Shown: positions 45,735 to 55,315, numbered from the stretch's first letter. The stretch is 64,000 bases of DNA from Sulfitobacter sp043557345 (GCF_043557345.1 NZ_JBIFFV010000003.1:186001-250000); one strand, 5' to 3'. Program-made: numbers and translations. The notes: a model not told the origin generated them from the letters alone.

Positions 45735-46844
45735 ATGCAAAAAGAATTCACCATCGGAATCGAAGAAGAATACCTTCTGGTCGACGCGGATTCACTGGCT
45801 CTGGCCGACGCCCCCGAAGCGCTGATGGAGGAGTGCCGCAAGGAGTTGGGCGATCAGGTCAGCCCCGAATTCCTGCAATGCCAGATCGAGATCGGCACCA
45901 AGCCCTGCAAGACCGTGGCCGAGGCCCGCGACGACCTGCGCCACCTGCGCGCCACCATCGCCCGGCTGGCGGGGAACCATGGCCTTTCCCCCATCGCTGT
46001 CGCCTGCCATCCCTTCTCGGATTGGAAGACCCAAGGCACGACCGAGAAACAACGCTATTCGCAGCTTGAATCCGAGTTGGAGGACATCGCCCGCCGGATG
46101 CTGATCTGCGGCATGCATGTGCATGTCGGCATCGACAGTGACGACCTGCGCATCGACCTGATGCCGCAGCTATCCTATTTCCTGCCGCATATGCTGGCGC
46201 TTTCCGCCTCCTCGCCGTTCTGGCAGGGCGAGGACACGGGGCTCGCCTCCTACCGCATGTCGGTGATGGACAACATGCCCCGCACCGGCCTGCCGCCGCA
46301 GTTCGACAGCTGGGCGGCCTACGAGCGGACCACCGGCACGCTGGTCGACCTCGGCATCATCGCCGACACCTCAAAGGTCTGGTGGGATCTGCGGCCTTCG
46401 GTCCACTACCCCACGCTGGAGACGCGAATCTTCGATGTGCAGCCGCAGTTGTCGCATACGCTTGGCCTTGCCGGGTTGACGCAGGCGCTATGCCGGATGC
46501 TGCTGCGCCTGCGTGACAGCAACCTGAGCTGGCGCAAATACGACCGTTTCCTGATCGGCGAGAACCGCTGGCGCGCGCAGCGCTACGGCACCGGTGACGC
46601 GCTGATCGACTTCGGCGATCGGCAGATGAAACCCTTCGACCAGCTTTTCGACGAGATTGTCTCGATGCTGGCCGAGGATGCCGAGGCGTTTGGCTGCCTC
46701 GACGAAGTCTGCGCCCTGCGCGAGGCGGCGCGGGGCGAAACCTCCGCCACCCGTCAACGCAAGGTCTGGGCCGAGGCCCCCGAGGGCGAAGGCGGCAAAG
46801 CCGTCGTGCGCCATCTGATCGAGGAATACCACGCCGATCTGTGA
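45735..46844 (+). CDS. Carboxylate-amine ligase, YbdK/GCS2 family
   Basis: A 369-residue ATP-dependent ligase of the glutamate-cysteine ligase 2 family. It begins KEFTIGIEEEYLLVDADS (the GIEEE metal/ATP motif, about 8-12), with QCQIEIGTKPCKTVAEAR, MHVHVGIDSDD and RPSVHYPTLETRIFD. E. coli YbdK has weak gamma-glutamyl-cysteine ligase activity; the true substrate is uncertain. It sits between mmsA and the acyl-CoA dehydrogenase, whose own promoter follows, so it may simply ride on the mmsA transcript. Confidence 0.88.
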   Translation: MQKEFTIGIEEEYLLVDADSLALADAPEALMEECRKELGDQVSPEFLQCQIEIGTKPCKTVAEARDDLRHLRATIARLAGNHGLSPIAVACHPFSDWKTQGTTEKQRYSQLESELEDIARRMLICGMHVHVGIDSDDLRIDLMPQLSYFLPHMLALSASSPFWQGEDTGLASYRMSVMDNMPRTGLPPQFDSWAAYERTTGTLVDLGIIADTSKVWWDLRPSVHYPTLETRIFDVQPQLSHTLGLAGLTQALCRMLLRLRDSNLSWRKYDRFLIGENRWRAQRYGTGDALIDFGDRQMKPFDQLFDEIVSMLAEDAEAFGCLDEVCALREAARGETSATRQRKVWAEAPEGEGGKAVVRHLIEEYHADL

Positions 46845-46847
46845 CGC

Positions 46848-46876
46848 TTGTTGCGACTCCTTTCGGCTGATAGAAT
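46848..46876 (+). promoter_or_regulatory. Sigma-70-type promoter of the acyl-CoA dehydrogenase operon
   Basis: TTGTTG (46848-46853) and TAGAAT (46871-46876) with an exact 17-bp spacer, 50 bp before the ATG at 46926. It lies right at the end of the carboxylate-amine ligase gene, giving the downstream three genes a promoter of their own. Confidence 0.62.
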
Positions 46877-46925
46877 TAAACAAGTGTTCAGTTCCAAGGA
46901 CACATGACTTCAGGGAGGAGCCGCG

Positions 46926-48068
46926 ATGGATTTCGCATTGAACGAGGAACAGACCGCCATTTTCGATATGGCCCACGCCTTCGGGCAGGACAATATCGCC
47001 CCCCATGCCCATCAGTGGGAGAAGGACGGCACCATTCCCAAGGAGTTGTGGCCGCAGATCGGTGAGTTGGGTTTTGGCGGGCTTTATGTCTCCGAGGAGA
47101 CCGGCGGCGCGGGGCTCACGCGCCTCGACGCCACGCTGGTCTTCGAGGCGCTCTCGATGGCCTGCCCCTCCGTCGCGGCGTTCCTTTCGATCCATAACAT
47201 GTGCGCTAAGATGCTCGACACCTTCGCCAGTGACGAGATGAAAGCGCGCGTCATGCCCAAGGTGCTCACCATGGAGACGGTCCTGAGCTACTGCCTGACC
47301 GAGCCCGGCTCCGGCTCCGATGCGGCGGCGCTCAAGACCCGCTGCGAGCGCACCAACGAGGGCTATACGCTGAACGGCACCAAGGCCTTCATCTCGGGCG
47401 GCGGCTATTCGGACGCCTATGTCACCATGGTCCGCACCTCCGACGAGGGCGCGCGCGGTGTCTCCACCGTCTATGTCGAGGACGGCACCCCGGGCCTCAG
47501 CTTCGGCGGTCTGGAAGACAAGATGGGCTGGCGCAGCCAGCCGACGGCGCTGGTGCAGTTCGACGATTGCAAGATCGGAGCCGAGAACCTCGTCGGGGAA
47601 GAGGGCAAGGGCTTCAAATACGCCATGGCCGGCCTCGACGGCGGGCGGCTCAATATCTCCGCCTGCTCGCTCGGCGCCGCGCAGACCGCGCTGAACAAGA
47701 CGCTGGACTACATGGGCGACCGCAAGGCCTTTGGCCAAACCATCGACCAGTTCCAGGGGCTGCAGTTCCGCCTTGCCGACGTGGAGATCGAGCTTCAGGC
47801 CGCCCGCACCTTCCTGCGTCAGGCGGCATGGAAGCTCGACACCGGCGCGCCCGACGCCACCAAGTTCTGCGCCATGGCCAAGAAATTCGTGACCGAGACC
47901 GGCAGCAAGGTTGTCGATCAATGTCTGCAACTGCACGGCGGCTACGGCTACCTTGCCGACTACGGCATCGAGAAGCTGGTCCGCGACCTGCGTGTGCACC
48001 AGATCCTCGAAGGCACCAACGAGATCATGCGCGTGATCGTTGCCCGCGACATGCTTAAGAACCGCTGA
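46926..48068 (+). CDS. Acyl-CoA dehydrogenase, probably isobutyryl-CoA dehydrogenase
   Basis: A 380-residue FAD enzyme. The family signatures LTEPGSGSDAAALKT and the C-terminal catalytic Glu in QILEGTNEIMRVIVARDML (Glu362) are present, as is QLHGGYGYLADYGIEKLVRD. A Glu at this C-terminal position is shared by short-chain and isobutyryl-CoA dehydrogenases. The context (3-hydroxyisobutyryl-CoA hydrolase and 3-hydroxyisobutyrate dehydrogenase directly downstream) points to isobutyryl-CoA to methacrylyl-CoA in valine breakdown. The start follows GGGAGGAG. Confidence 0.92.
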   Translation: MDFALNEEQTAIFDMAHAFGQDNIAPHAHQWEKDGTIPKELWPQIGELGFGGLYVSEETGGAGLTRLDATLVFEALSMACPSVAAFLSIHNMCAKMLDTFASDEMKARVMPKVLTMETVLSYCLTEPGSGSDAAALKTRCERTNEGYTLNGTKAFISGGGYSDAYVTMVRTSDEGARGVSTVYVEDGTPGLSFGGLEDKMGWRSQPTALVQFDDCKIGAENLVGEEGKGFKYAMAGLDGGRLNISACSLGAAQTALNKTLDYMGDRKAFGQTIDQFQGLQFRLADVEIELQAARTFLRQAAWKLDTGAPDATKFCAMAKKFVTETGSKVVDQCLQLHGGYGYLADYGIEKLVRDLRVHQILEGTNEIMRVIVARDMLKNR

Positions 48069-48076
48069 GGCCGTCC

Positions 48077-49120
48077 ATGAGTGACATCGACATCCGCAAA
48101 ACGGGGCGCGCGGGCCGCATCACGCTGACGCGTTCCAAAGCGCTGAACGCGCTAAGCTACGACATGTGCATCGCCATCGAGAAGGCGATCGACGCTTGGC
48201 GCGACGACCCGGAGGTCGCTGTCGTGGTGCTGGATGCGGAAGGCGAAAAGGCCTTCTGTGCTGGCGGCGACGTGGCGCAACTCTACCAGACCGGCAAGGA
48301 CAGTGACCTCGACTTTGCCCGGCAGTTCTGGGCCGATGAATACCGGCTCAACAACAAGCTGCACGGCTATCCCAAGCCGGTGATCTCCTTCATGCAGGGG
48401 TTCACCATGGGCGGCGGTGTCGGCATCGGCTGCCACGGCTCGCACCGCGTGGTGGGCGAGACGAGCAAGATCGCCATGCCGGAATGCGGCATCGGGCTGG
48501 TGCCGGACGTGGGCGGCACGCTGCTGCTGGCGCATGCGCCGGGGCGGATGGGCGAATATCTCGGCCTCACCGGGGCGCGCATGGGGCCGGCGGATGTGCT
48601 GCACGCGGGCTTTGCCGACTGCTTCATCCCCGAAGACCAATGGCCCGCGCTGATCGCGCAACTGGAAGAAAACGGCGATCCCTTCATCCTCGACCGCGCG
48701 GCGACCACCCCGCCCCCGTCCAAACTGGCCGAGGTTCAGGAAGAGGTCGACCACCTCTTCGCCCCGGAGAATTTAGAAAAGATCGAAGCCACATTTTCCA
48801 TATCGGAAAGCGCCTTCGCCACCGAGACGCTGAAGACCCTGCGCCGCAACTCCCCCCTGTCGATGGCCTGCACGCTGGAAATGCTGCGCCGTCTGCGCGG
48901 TCCGGGCATCGGCATGGTCCCGGCGCTGCAACAGGAATACCGCTTTACCGCGCGGTCGCTTGAAAAAGGCGACTTCATCGAAGGCGTGCGCGCCGCGATC
49001 ATCGACAAGGATCGCAGCCCCAACTGGCAACATGCCGATTGGGATGTACCGCAGGCCGATGTCGACGCCATGCTCGCCCCCTTGGGCGACAACGAATTGA
49101 AGTTGGAGGAAAATTCATGA
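48077..49120 (+). CDS. 3-hydroxyisobutyryl-CoA hydrolase (enoyl-CoA hydratase family)
   Basis: A 347-residue crotonase-fold protein with the HIBYL-CoA hydrolase layout: EKAFCAGGDVAQLY (oxyanion hole), FMQGFTMGGGVGIGCHGSHR, and the acid pair in MPECGIGLVPDVGG (Glu and Asp of the hydrolase). The length of about 350 fits the hydrolase rather than plain enoyl-CoA hydratases (about 260). It starts 8 bp after the dehydrogenase stop and its TGA overlaps the mmsB ATG. Confidence 0.92.
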   Translation: MSDIDIRKTGRAGRITLTRSKALNALSYDMCIAIEKAIDAWRDDPEVAVVVLDAEGEKAFCAGGDVAQLYQTGKDSDLDFARQFWADEYRLNNKLHGYPKPVISFMQGFTMGGGVGIGCHGSHRVVGETSKIAMPECGIGLVPDVGGTLLLAHAPGRMGEYLGLTGARMGPADVLHAGFADCFIPEDQWPALIAQLEENGDPFILDRAATTPPPSKLAEVQEEVDHLFAPENLEKIEATFSISESAFATETLKTLRRNSPLSMACTLEMLRRLRGPGIGMVPALQQEYRFTARSLEKGDFIEGVRAAIIDKDRSPNWQHADWDVPQADVDAMLAPLGDNELKLEENS

Positions 49121-50001
49121 GCAAACTCACAATCGGTTTCATCGGTCTGGGCAATATGGGCGGCCCGATGGCGGCCAATCTCGCCGCCGCGGGTCATACG
49201 GTGCGCGGCAATGACGTGGCCGGCACCACCGCCGAAGGGGTCGCCGAGGCCAAGACCATCGCCGAGGCGGTCGCCGATGCCGATGTCGTCATCACCATGC
49301 TGCCCAATGGCGCGATCCTGCGCCAAGTCGCCGAAGAAGCGGTTGCCCATATGGCCCCGGGTGCCTTGCTGATCGACTGCTCCACCGTTGACGTGGAAAG
49401 CGCGCGCTTCGCGGCGGATGCGGCGCAGAAAGCCGGACTACTCTTCGTGGACGCCCCCGTCTCGGGCGGCATCGGCGGCGCGCAGGGCGGCACGCTGACC
49501 TTCATGGCAGGCGGTGCTGAGGCGGCCTTCGAGAAGGCCAAACCGCTCTTCGACATCATGGGTCAGAAAGCCGTTCACTGTGGCGATGCAGGCGCGGGCC
49601 AAGCTGCGAAAATCTGCAACAACATGATCCTCGGTGCCACGATGATCGCCACCTGCGAAGCCTTCGCACTGGCCGACAAACTGGGCCTTGATCGCGAACG
49701 GATGTTCGATGTGGTCAGCACCTCCTCTGGCTATTCCTGGTCAATGAACGCCTACTGCCCCGCCCCCGGCGTCGGCCCCCAGTCACCTGCAGACAACGAC
49801 TACAAACCGGGTTTTGCCGCGGAACTGATGCTGAAAGACCTTGGCCTGTCGCAACAAGCCGCCGAAATGGCCAATGCAGACACCCCGATGGGCGCATTGG
49901 CGAAAGAGCTCTACACCCGCTTCGTCGAAGAGGAAGGCGGCAAGGGCAAAGACTTCTCTGCCATGCTGCCCCGTTTTGAAAAGCGCGGTTGGCAAGGTTA
50001 A
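49117..50001 (+). CDS. mmsB: 3-hydroxyisobutyrate dehydrogenase
   Basis: It oxidises 3-hydroxyisobutyrate to methylmalonate semialdehyde with NAD, feeding MmsA. The 294 residues start MSKLTIGFIGLGNMGGPMAA (dinucleotide motif GLGNMG), then DAPVSGGIGGAQGGTLTFMA (substrate motif) and the catalytic Lys in GQAAKICNNMILG (about 165). The ATG at 49117 overlaps the upstream stop (ATGA) and follows GGAGGAAA; a longer in-frame reading overlaps the hydrolase gene and is rejected. Confidence 0.96.
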   Translation: MSKLTIGFIGLGNMGGPMAANLAAAGHTVRGNDVAGTTAEGVAEAKTIAEAVADADVVITMLPNGAILRQVAEEAVAHMAPGALLIDCSTVDVESARFAADAAQKAGLLFVDAPVSGGIGGAQGGTLTFMAGGAEAAFEKAKPLFDIMGQKAVHCGDAGAGQAAKICNNMILGATMIATCEAFALADKLGLDRERMFDVVSTSSGYSWSMNAYCPAPGVGPQSPADNDYKPGFAAELMLKDLGLSQQAAEMANADTPMGALAKELYTRFVEEEGGKGKDFSAMLPRFEKRGWQG

Positions 50002-50080
50002 GCTGATCGCATTCTTCTCGGGAACGACCTGATCCGGGCAGGCGTTGGCTTCAGAACGATCCTATCTATGGAGATCCCTG

Positions 50081-51145
50081 ATGCGACGCCTGCTCTTCAC
50101 CACGATCCTGACGACCGCCTGCGCGGCGGGCCCGCTGGCCGCCGCCGGAACCGGCTTTGCCCCGGCCCTGCCTGCCACCGCTGTCAACACCGATGGCCCC
50201 GAGACGCTTTGGCTCGCCAAAGACGATAAGGGCAAGGACAAGAAAGACAAAAAGGCAAAGAAGAAGGAAAAGCACGAAAAGAAGGCGGAGAAAAAGAAAG
50301 ACAAGCGCGACAAGACGGCTGAAAAGTACAAAGAGAAAAAGGCAAAGAGAGACAAGAAGGACGACAAGGTCGAGATCAAGGTCAATGGCGACAAGGTCAA
50401 GATCAAGGGCGATAAGATCGAACTGCCGAAGGGCATTGACCGTGCCGAGTTTGATCAGCGCGTGACCCGATTTACCCAAGACCGCGAGACCACCGTCACC
50501 CGTCTTCTGAACACCCCCGCCCCCGAGGGGCGCGACATGGCCGTCATCCTCGGCGCCGCAGCCCTGGCATTGGCCGCGCCTGACCTGAATGCCGCCGCGC
50601 TTCCCGAGGAAGAGTTGATCACCTATCGCAATTGCCCGCCCGGACTGGCCAAGAAAGACCCGCCCTGTGTCCCGCCGGGCTTGGCGAAACAAGGCGTGTC
50701 CTATGAACAATGGGCAAGCTATTCCGATGATCAACTCAATGCGCTGTTGGAAGAGCGCCGCGAACCCTATCTGGAGGCCGACCCCCTTACGGAACGCGAA
50801 TTGCTTTTGCTGCGGTCGGATCAAATCGCGCAGCTCTACAACCTAGACGCTGCCCCCGACGGGCATCGCTACGCCTTGATCGACGGGCAGCCTGTGCTGC
50901 TCAGCAACGAAGATCACACCGCCCTGCTGCGTATCAACGAACTCGCCCGGGTGCCGACCATCGGATCAGGCATCAACGTCGCACCGACCGCAGCGCTTAC
51001 TCAGGCCGATCTGATTAACCTCTACGGCTTAGAGGCACCACAAGACGGCTATAACTACGCGGTTTTGAACGGTCAGGTCATCGCGCTGAAAGACAGCGCC
51101 TATGAAACCTTGCAGTTGATCCGCATCGCCCGCGCCGTGCTCTAA
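50081..51145 (+). CDS. Exported Lys-rich protein with RcnB-like segment
   Basis: A 354-residue exported protein. A signal peptide (MRRLLFTTILTTACAAGPLA) is followed by a highly charged stretch (about 46-110) made almost only of Lys, Asp and Glu (KKDKKAKKKEKHEKKAEKKK). A middle segment NCPPGLAKKDPPCVPPGLAK (about 203-222) with two Cys recurs in RcnB-like periplasmic proteins of this group. Two related repeats follow (QIAQLYNLDAAPDGHRYALI and LINLYGLEAPQDGYNYAVLN). The role is unknown; periplasmic metal or polyanion binding is a guess from the charge. I chose the ATG at 50081 because the signal peptide starts there. Confidence 0.75.
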   Translation: MRRLLFTTILTTACAAGPLAAAGTGFAPALPATAVNTDGPETLWLAKDDKGKDKKDKKAKKKEKHEKKAEKKKDKRDKTAEKYKEKKAKRDKKDDKVEIKVNGDKVKIKGDKIELPKGIDRAEFDQRVTRFTQDRETTVTRLLNTPAPEGRDMAVILGAAALALAAPDLNAAALPEEELITYRNCPPGLAKKDPPCVPPGLAKQGVSYEQWASYSDDQLNALLEERREPYLEADPLTERELLLLRSDQIAQLYNLDAAPDGHRYALIDGQPVLLSNEDHTALLRINELARVPTIGSGINVAPTAALTQADLINLYGLEAPQDGYNYAVLNGQVIALKDSAYETLQLIRIARAVL

Positions 51146-51181
51146 GGACACAGCGCTGGCAAAGCGTTTGGGTGGCGGCGG

Positions 51182-54067
51182 TTATTCCGCCGCTACTTTC
51201 GTTTGTTTATGCAGCATCGGCTTGAGGTATTTGCCCGTGTAGCTCTCAGCCACCTCGGCGACCTTCTCCGGCGTGCCCGTGGCCACGACCCGACCCCCGC
51301 CGTCCCCCCCTTCGGGGCCAATATCAATGATATGATCCGCGGTTTTCACCACGTCGAGATTGTGTTCGATCACCACAACGGAGTTGCCCTGATCCACCAG
51401 TTCATGGAGCACTTCCAAGAGCTTACGCACATCTTCGAAATGCAAACCGGTGGTCGGCTCATCGAGGATATAGAGCGTGCGGCCCGTGGAACGCTTGCTG
51501 AGTTCCTTGCTAAGCTTCACGCGCTGCGCCTCTCCGCCGGAAAGGGTCGTCGCCTGCTGACCGACCTTGATATATCCAAGTCCGACCCGCATCAGCGCAT
51601 CCATCTTCTCACGGATCGACGGCACCGCGGCAAAGAAGCTTTGCGCATCTTCCACAGTCATATCAAGAACATCGGCGATGCTCTTGCCCTTGAACTTGAC
51701 CTCCAGCGTCTCGCGGTTATAGCGCGCGCCCTTACAGGTCTCACATTCAACATAGACATCCGGCAGGAAGTGCATCTCGATCTTGATGACCCCATCGCCC
51801 TGACAGGCTTCACAACGCCCCCCCTTCACGTTGAAGGAAAAGCGCCCGGGCTTGTAGCCCCGCTCCTTGGCCTCCGGCAGACCGGCAAACCAGTCGCGGA
51901 TCGGGGTGAAGGCGCCGGTGTAAGTTGCTGGATTAGAACGCGGAGTTCGCCCGATCGGGCGCTGGTCGATATCGATGACCTTATCGAGATGCTCCAACCC
52001 CTTAATGGTCTGACAGGGCGCAGGCGTCTGCCGCGCCCCATTGAGGTTCATCGAAGCGGTCTTGAACAATGTCTCAATTGTCAGGGTGGATTTGCCGCCC
52101 CCCGACACGCCCGTGACGCAAACGAATTTCCCCAGCGGAAAGTCCACCGTCACATTCTGTAAGTTGTTGCCAGTGGCTTTTACCACCTGCAACTTTTTCT
52201 TATTCCCCTTGCGCCGCTTTACCGGGACGGAGATTTCGCGAACGCCGGTAAGGTATTGGCCCGTCACAGAATTCGGATCAGCTGCAACCTCTTGCGGCGT
52301 GCCATGGCTGACAACCTGCCCGCCGTGCACCCCTGCTCCCGGCCCGATGTCAAAGACGTAATCCGCTTCGCGGATGGCCTCTTCATCGTGCTCCACCACG
52401 ATCACGGTGTTCCCCTGATCGCGCAGGTTCTTCAAGGTATCGAGCAGACGGTCATTGTCGCGCTGGTGCAGACCAATTGACGGTTCATCCAGAACGTAAA
52501 GGACGCCCGTCAACCCGGAGCCGATCTGGCTTGCCAAACGAATGCGCTGGCTCTCACCGCCACTTAAAGTACCACTTGAACGTGACATCGTAAGGTACTC
52601 TAGACCAACGTTATTTAGAAATCCGAGACGCTCCCGGATTTCCTTCAAAATGGCCCGCGCAATTTCGTTCTTCTGATCGGTCAGGTGGTTCGGCACCGTC
52701 TGACACCAGTCGAAGGCCTCGCGGATCGACATCTCGACCACTTTGCCGACATGCAACAATTCATCTTCGCCGCCGTCCCGCGGGCCAATCCGCACCGCCA
52801 ATGCTTCGGGCCGCAGGCGATAGCCGCCGCAGGTGCCGCAGGGACGGTTGTTCTGGTAGCGTTCGAACTCTTCGCGGACCCAATTACTGTCGGTTTCGCG
52901 GTAGCGCCGCTGCATATTGGGGATCACCCCTTCGAACACCCGCTTGACCTCATAGACGCGGCCACCCTCGTCATAACGGAAGGTAATTTCTTCCTTACCG
53001 GAGCCGTGGAGGAAGACGTTCTGCACTTTTTCAGGGAGGTCTTTCCAGCGCGTCTTCTGATCGAAATTATAATGTTTCGCAATGGCTTCGATGGTCTGCT
53101 TAAAGTAAGGTGACTTTCCCTTACGCCACGGCGCCAGCGCCCCGTCGTAGATCTTCAGGTTCTGATCCGGCACCACCAAACGCTCGTCGAAGAAAAGCTC
53201 GACGCCAAGGCCGTCGCAAGACGGGCAAGCCCCAAAGGGCGCGTTGAAAGAAAACAGCCGAGGCTCGATCTCTGGAATGGTGAAGCCACTGACGGGACAG
53301 GCAAATTTCTCAGAGAACGTATGGCGTTCCGGTTCACCTTCACTGGGGGCCGTCTCCAAAACGGCGATCCCATCGGCAAGGTCGAGCGCGGTGCGGAGCG
53401 AGTCCGCAAGCCGCGTTTCCAAACCTTCGCGCACCACGATCCGATCGACGACAACGTCGATGTCATGGCGGAATTTCTTATCCAAGGTGGGCGGCTCATC
53501 GAGATCATAGAAGTCGCCATTCACCTTGACCCGCTGGAAACCCTGCTTGCGCAACTCAATGAATTCCTTGCGGTATTCACCTTTCCGGTCGCGGATGATG
53601 GGGGCCAGCAGATAGGCCCGCGTGCCCTCTTGCATCGTCATGATCCGGTCGACCATGTCCTGCACCTGCTGGGCCTCAATGGGCTTGCCGGTGGCGGGGC
53701 TATAGGGCGTGCCGACGCGGGCGAAAAGCAGACGCAGGTAGTCGTAAATCTCGGTCACCGTGCCAACGGTCGACCTCGGGTTCTTCGAGGTGGTCTTTTG
53801 CTCGATCGAAATGGCGGGGCTGAGGCCGGAAATGTGATCGACATCCGGCTTTTGCATCATATCAAGGAACTGCCGCGCATAGGCCGAGAGCGATTCCACA
53901 TAGCGCCGCTGCCCTTCGGCATAGATCGTATCGAAGGCAAGGCTCGACTTGCCCGAACCAGAAAGCCCGGTGATTACAACCAGTTGATCCCGTGGAATAT
54001 CCACGTCGATGTTTTTCAAATTATGCTCGCGCGCGCCGCGCACTTCAATGTTCTTCAGCTCAGCCAT
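51182..54067 (-). CDS. uvrA: UvrABC system protein A
   Basis: The damage-recognition ATPase of nucleotide excision repair. It has 961 residues, two ABC ATPase halves (first Walker A GLSGSGKS at 34-41, second GVSGGGKSTL; signatures LSGGESQRIRLA and LSGGEAQRVKLS) and zinc-binding Cys pairs (CPVSG, CPSCDG; CEACQGDG, CETCKG). All family parts are intact. A GTG one codon earlier (54070) is possible, but the ATG is better spaced from AGAGGGG. An SOS box lies 64-78 bp upstream of the ATG. Confidence 0.97.
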   Translation of the reverse strand: MAELKNIEVRGAREHNLKNIDVDIPRDQLVVITGLSGSGKSSLAFDTIYAEGQRRYVESLSAYARQFLDMMQKPDVDHISGLSPAISIEQKTTSKNPRSTVGTVTEIYDYLRLLFARVGTPYSPATGKPIEAQQVQDMVDRIMTMQEGTRAYLLAPIIRDRKGEYRKEFIELRKQGFQRVKVNGDFYDLDEPPTLDKKFRHDIDVVVDRIVVREGLETRLADSLRTALDLADGIAVLETAPSEGEPERHTFSEKFACPVSGFTIPEIEPRLFSFNAPFGACPSCDGLGVELFFDERLVVPDQNLKIYDGALAPWRKGKSPYFKQTIEAIAKHYNFDQKTRWKDLPEKVQNVFLHGSGKEEITFRYDEGGRVYEVKRVFEGVIPNMQRRYRETDSNWVREEFERYQNNRPCGTCGGYRLRPEALAVRIGPRDGGEDELLHVGKVVEMSIREAFDWCQTVPNHLTDQKNEIARAILKEIRERLGFLNNVGLEYLTMSRSSGTLSGGESQRIRLASQIGSGLTGVLYVLDEPSIGLHQRDNDRLLDTLKNLRDQGNTVIVVEHDEEAIREADYVFDIGPGAGVHGGQVVSHGTPQEVAADPNSVTGQYLTGVREISVPVKRRKGNKKKLQVVKATGNNLQNVTVDFPLGKFVCVTGVSGGGKSTLTIETLFKTASMNLNGARQTPAPCQTIKGLEHLDKVIDIDQRPIGRTPRSNPATYTGAFTPIRDWFAGLPEAKERGYKPGRFSFNVKGGRCEACQGDGVIKIEMHFLPDVYVECETCKGARYNRETLEVKFKGKSIADVLDMTVEDAQSFFAAVPSIREKMDALMRVGLGYIKVGQQATTLSGGEAQRVKLSKELSKRSTGRTLYILDEPTTGLHFEDVRKLLEVLHELVDQGNSVVVIEHNLDVVKTADHIIDIGPEGGDGGGRVVATGTPEKVAEVAESYTGKYLKPMLHKQTKVAAE

Positions 54068-54130
54068 CACATGCCCCTCTTAACGATTTGTACATAGGTG
54101 CTGATGCAGTGTTTTCCAACGGAAAAGTGA

Positions 54131-54145
54131 GAACTAAACAGGAAC
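54131..54145 (-). promoter_or_regulatory. LexA (SOS) box of uvrA
   Basis: On the uvrA strand the sequence is GTTCCTGTTTAGTTC, a perfect GTTC-N7-GTTC, the alphaproteobacterial LexA site. It is 64 bp upstream of the uvrA start and overlaps the stop codon of the upstream MFS gene (54134). Confidence 0.85.
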
Positions 54146-55309
54146 GCGCTGCCTGCGACGCCGGGCCGCACCGAGGAGGAGATGTGCCACAAGCCCCATG
54201 ATAAAAGCCCCGCCCGCGAGGAGCGGCAGCGCCGCGGCGCCGAAGCTTGCCAGTCCGAAGGCCATGACCGGCGTGCCAAGGCTGTTGCCGAGGTTGCCCA
54301 TCTGCGCCACGGCGCCGTTCGCCTGCGCCTGCGCGGCGGGGCCGGTGTTCAGCTGCGCCACGGCAGTAAAGCTGGCCCCTTGGATCAGCCCCATGGCACC
54401 TGCAAGCGCCAGACAGGCCAGCGGGGCACCGGGGGCGAGCCAAAGCCAAACCATGGAAAGGGCCGAAAGGCCAAAGCCCGCTTGCACAACATAGACCGCT
54501 GGCAAGTGGCGCAAAAGCGCCACGCCGATGGTCATCGACACCGCGATGCTGGTGAGCGGCATGGCCGCCATGGTGACCACCCGCCATGCCTCGGGCAGGT
54601 AGGGCGGCAAGACAGTGAGGATGGAGACAAAGCTGAATGTATAGAACAGCCAACCCGCCGCCGGGGCGGAAAGGAAGGGTGACCAGTAAATCGCAAGGTG
54701 ATCGCGGAGCATCTGCGGCAGGGAGAACGGCGGCTGTGCGCCCTCCTCCGGCAAGCTGCGCAGGCTGGCGGAGAGCACCAGCGCGCAGCCCGCCATATAG
54801 GCCGCGTGAACGGCGAAAAGCGCTGGCACACCCCAGCCCAATGCAAGCGGGCGGCCGAGAAGCGTGAGGATCGCGAAGGCCACGCCGAAGAAGGTGCCCC
54901 AGAGGGTCAGGGTAAACCCGCGGTCTTTTACGGCGCTCAGCTGCGCAATGAGGGTCGGCGCGGCGACGACGATGGCCAGATGCGACAGCCCTTCGACGAC
55001 ACGGCTGGCCAACATCCAGCCAAAGCCCGGCAAGAGCGCCTGAAAAGCCGATACTGCCGCGCCGAGCCATAGCGCGAAGAGGAGCGCACGGCGATAGCGG
55101 ACCCGGGCGACCACCAACCCCGCCACGACACCGAGGAGAATACCGACACCACCCACCAAGGACACCAAAAACCCAAGCGCCGCCCCGGCCTGCGGATAGA
55201 TACTGGGCAGCAGGTCGAAGATGACACTCATCTTGCCATATTGCGCTGCCGCCCCCAGCCCCGCGGCCCAAAGTGCGAAGACGCGCAGAAAAGAGGTGTG
55301 TTCAGCCAT
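54134..55309 (-). CDS. MFS transporter
   Basis: A 391-residue major facilitator with about twelve hydrophobic segments. Typical parts are the loop 2-3 arginine motif (VVARVRYRRALLFAL) and the long Ala/Leu-rich helices. The substrate is not predictable. The last codons overlap the uvrA SOS box. Its start is 6 bp before the class I methyltransferase region, with reading in the same direction, so the methyltransferase and MFS genes are probably co-transcribed. Confidence 0.87.
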   Translation of the reverse strand: MAEHTSFLRVFALWAAGLGAAAQYGKMSVIFDLLPSIYPQAGAALGFLVSLVGGVGILLGVVAGLVVARVRYRRALLFALWLGAAVSAFQALLPGFGWMLASRVVEGLSHLAIVVAAPTLIAQLSAVKDRGFTLTLWGTFFGVAFAILTLLGRPLALGWGVPALFAVHAAYMAGCALVLSASLRSLPEEGAQPPFSLPQMLRDHLAIYWSPFLSAPAAGWLFYTFSFVSILTVLPPYLPEAWRVVTMAAMPLTSIAVSMTIGVALLRHLPAVYVVQAGFGLSALSMVWLWLAPGAPLACLALAGAMGLIQGASFTAVAQLNTGPAAQAQANGAVAQMGNLGNSLGTPVMAFGLASFGAAALPLLAGGAFIMGLVAHLLLGAARRRRQRVPV

Positions 55310-55315
55310 CTGCCC

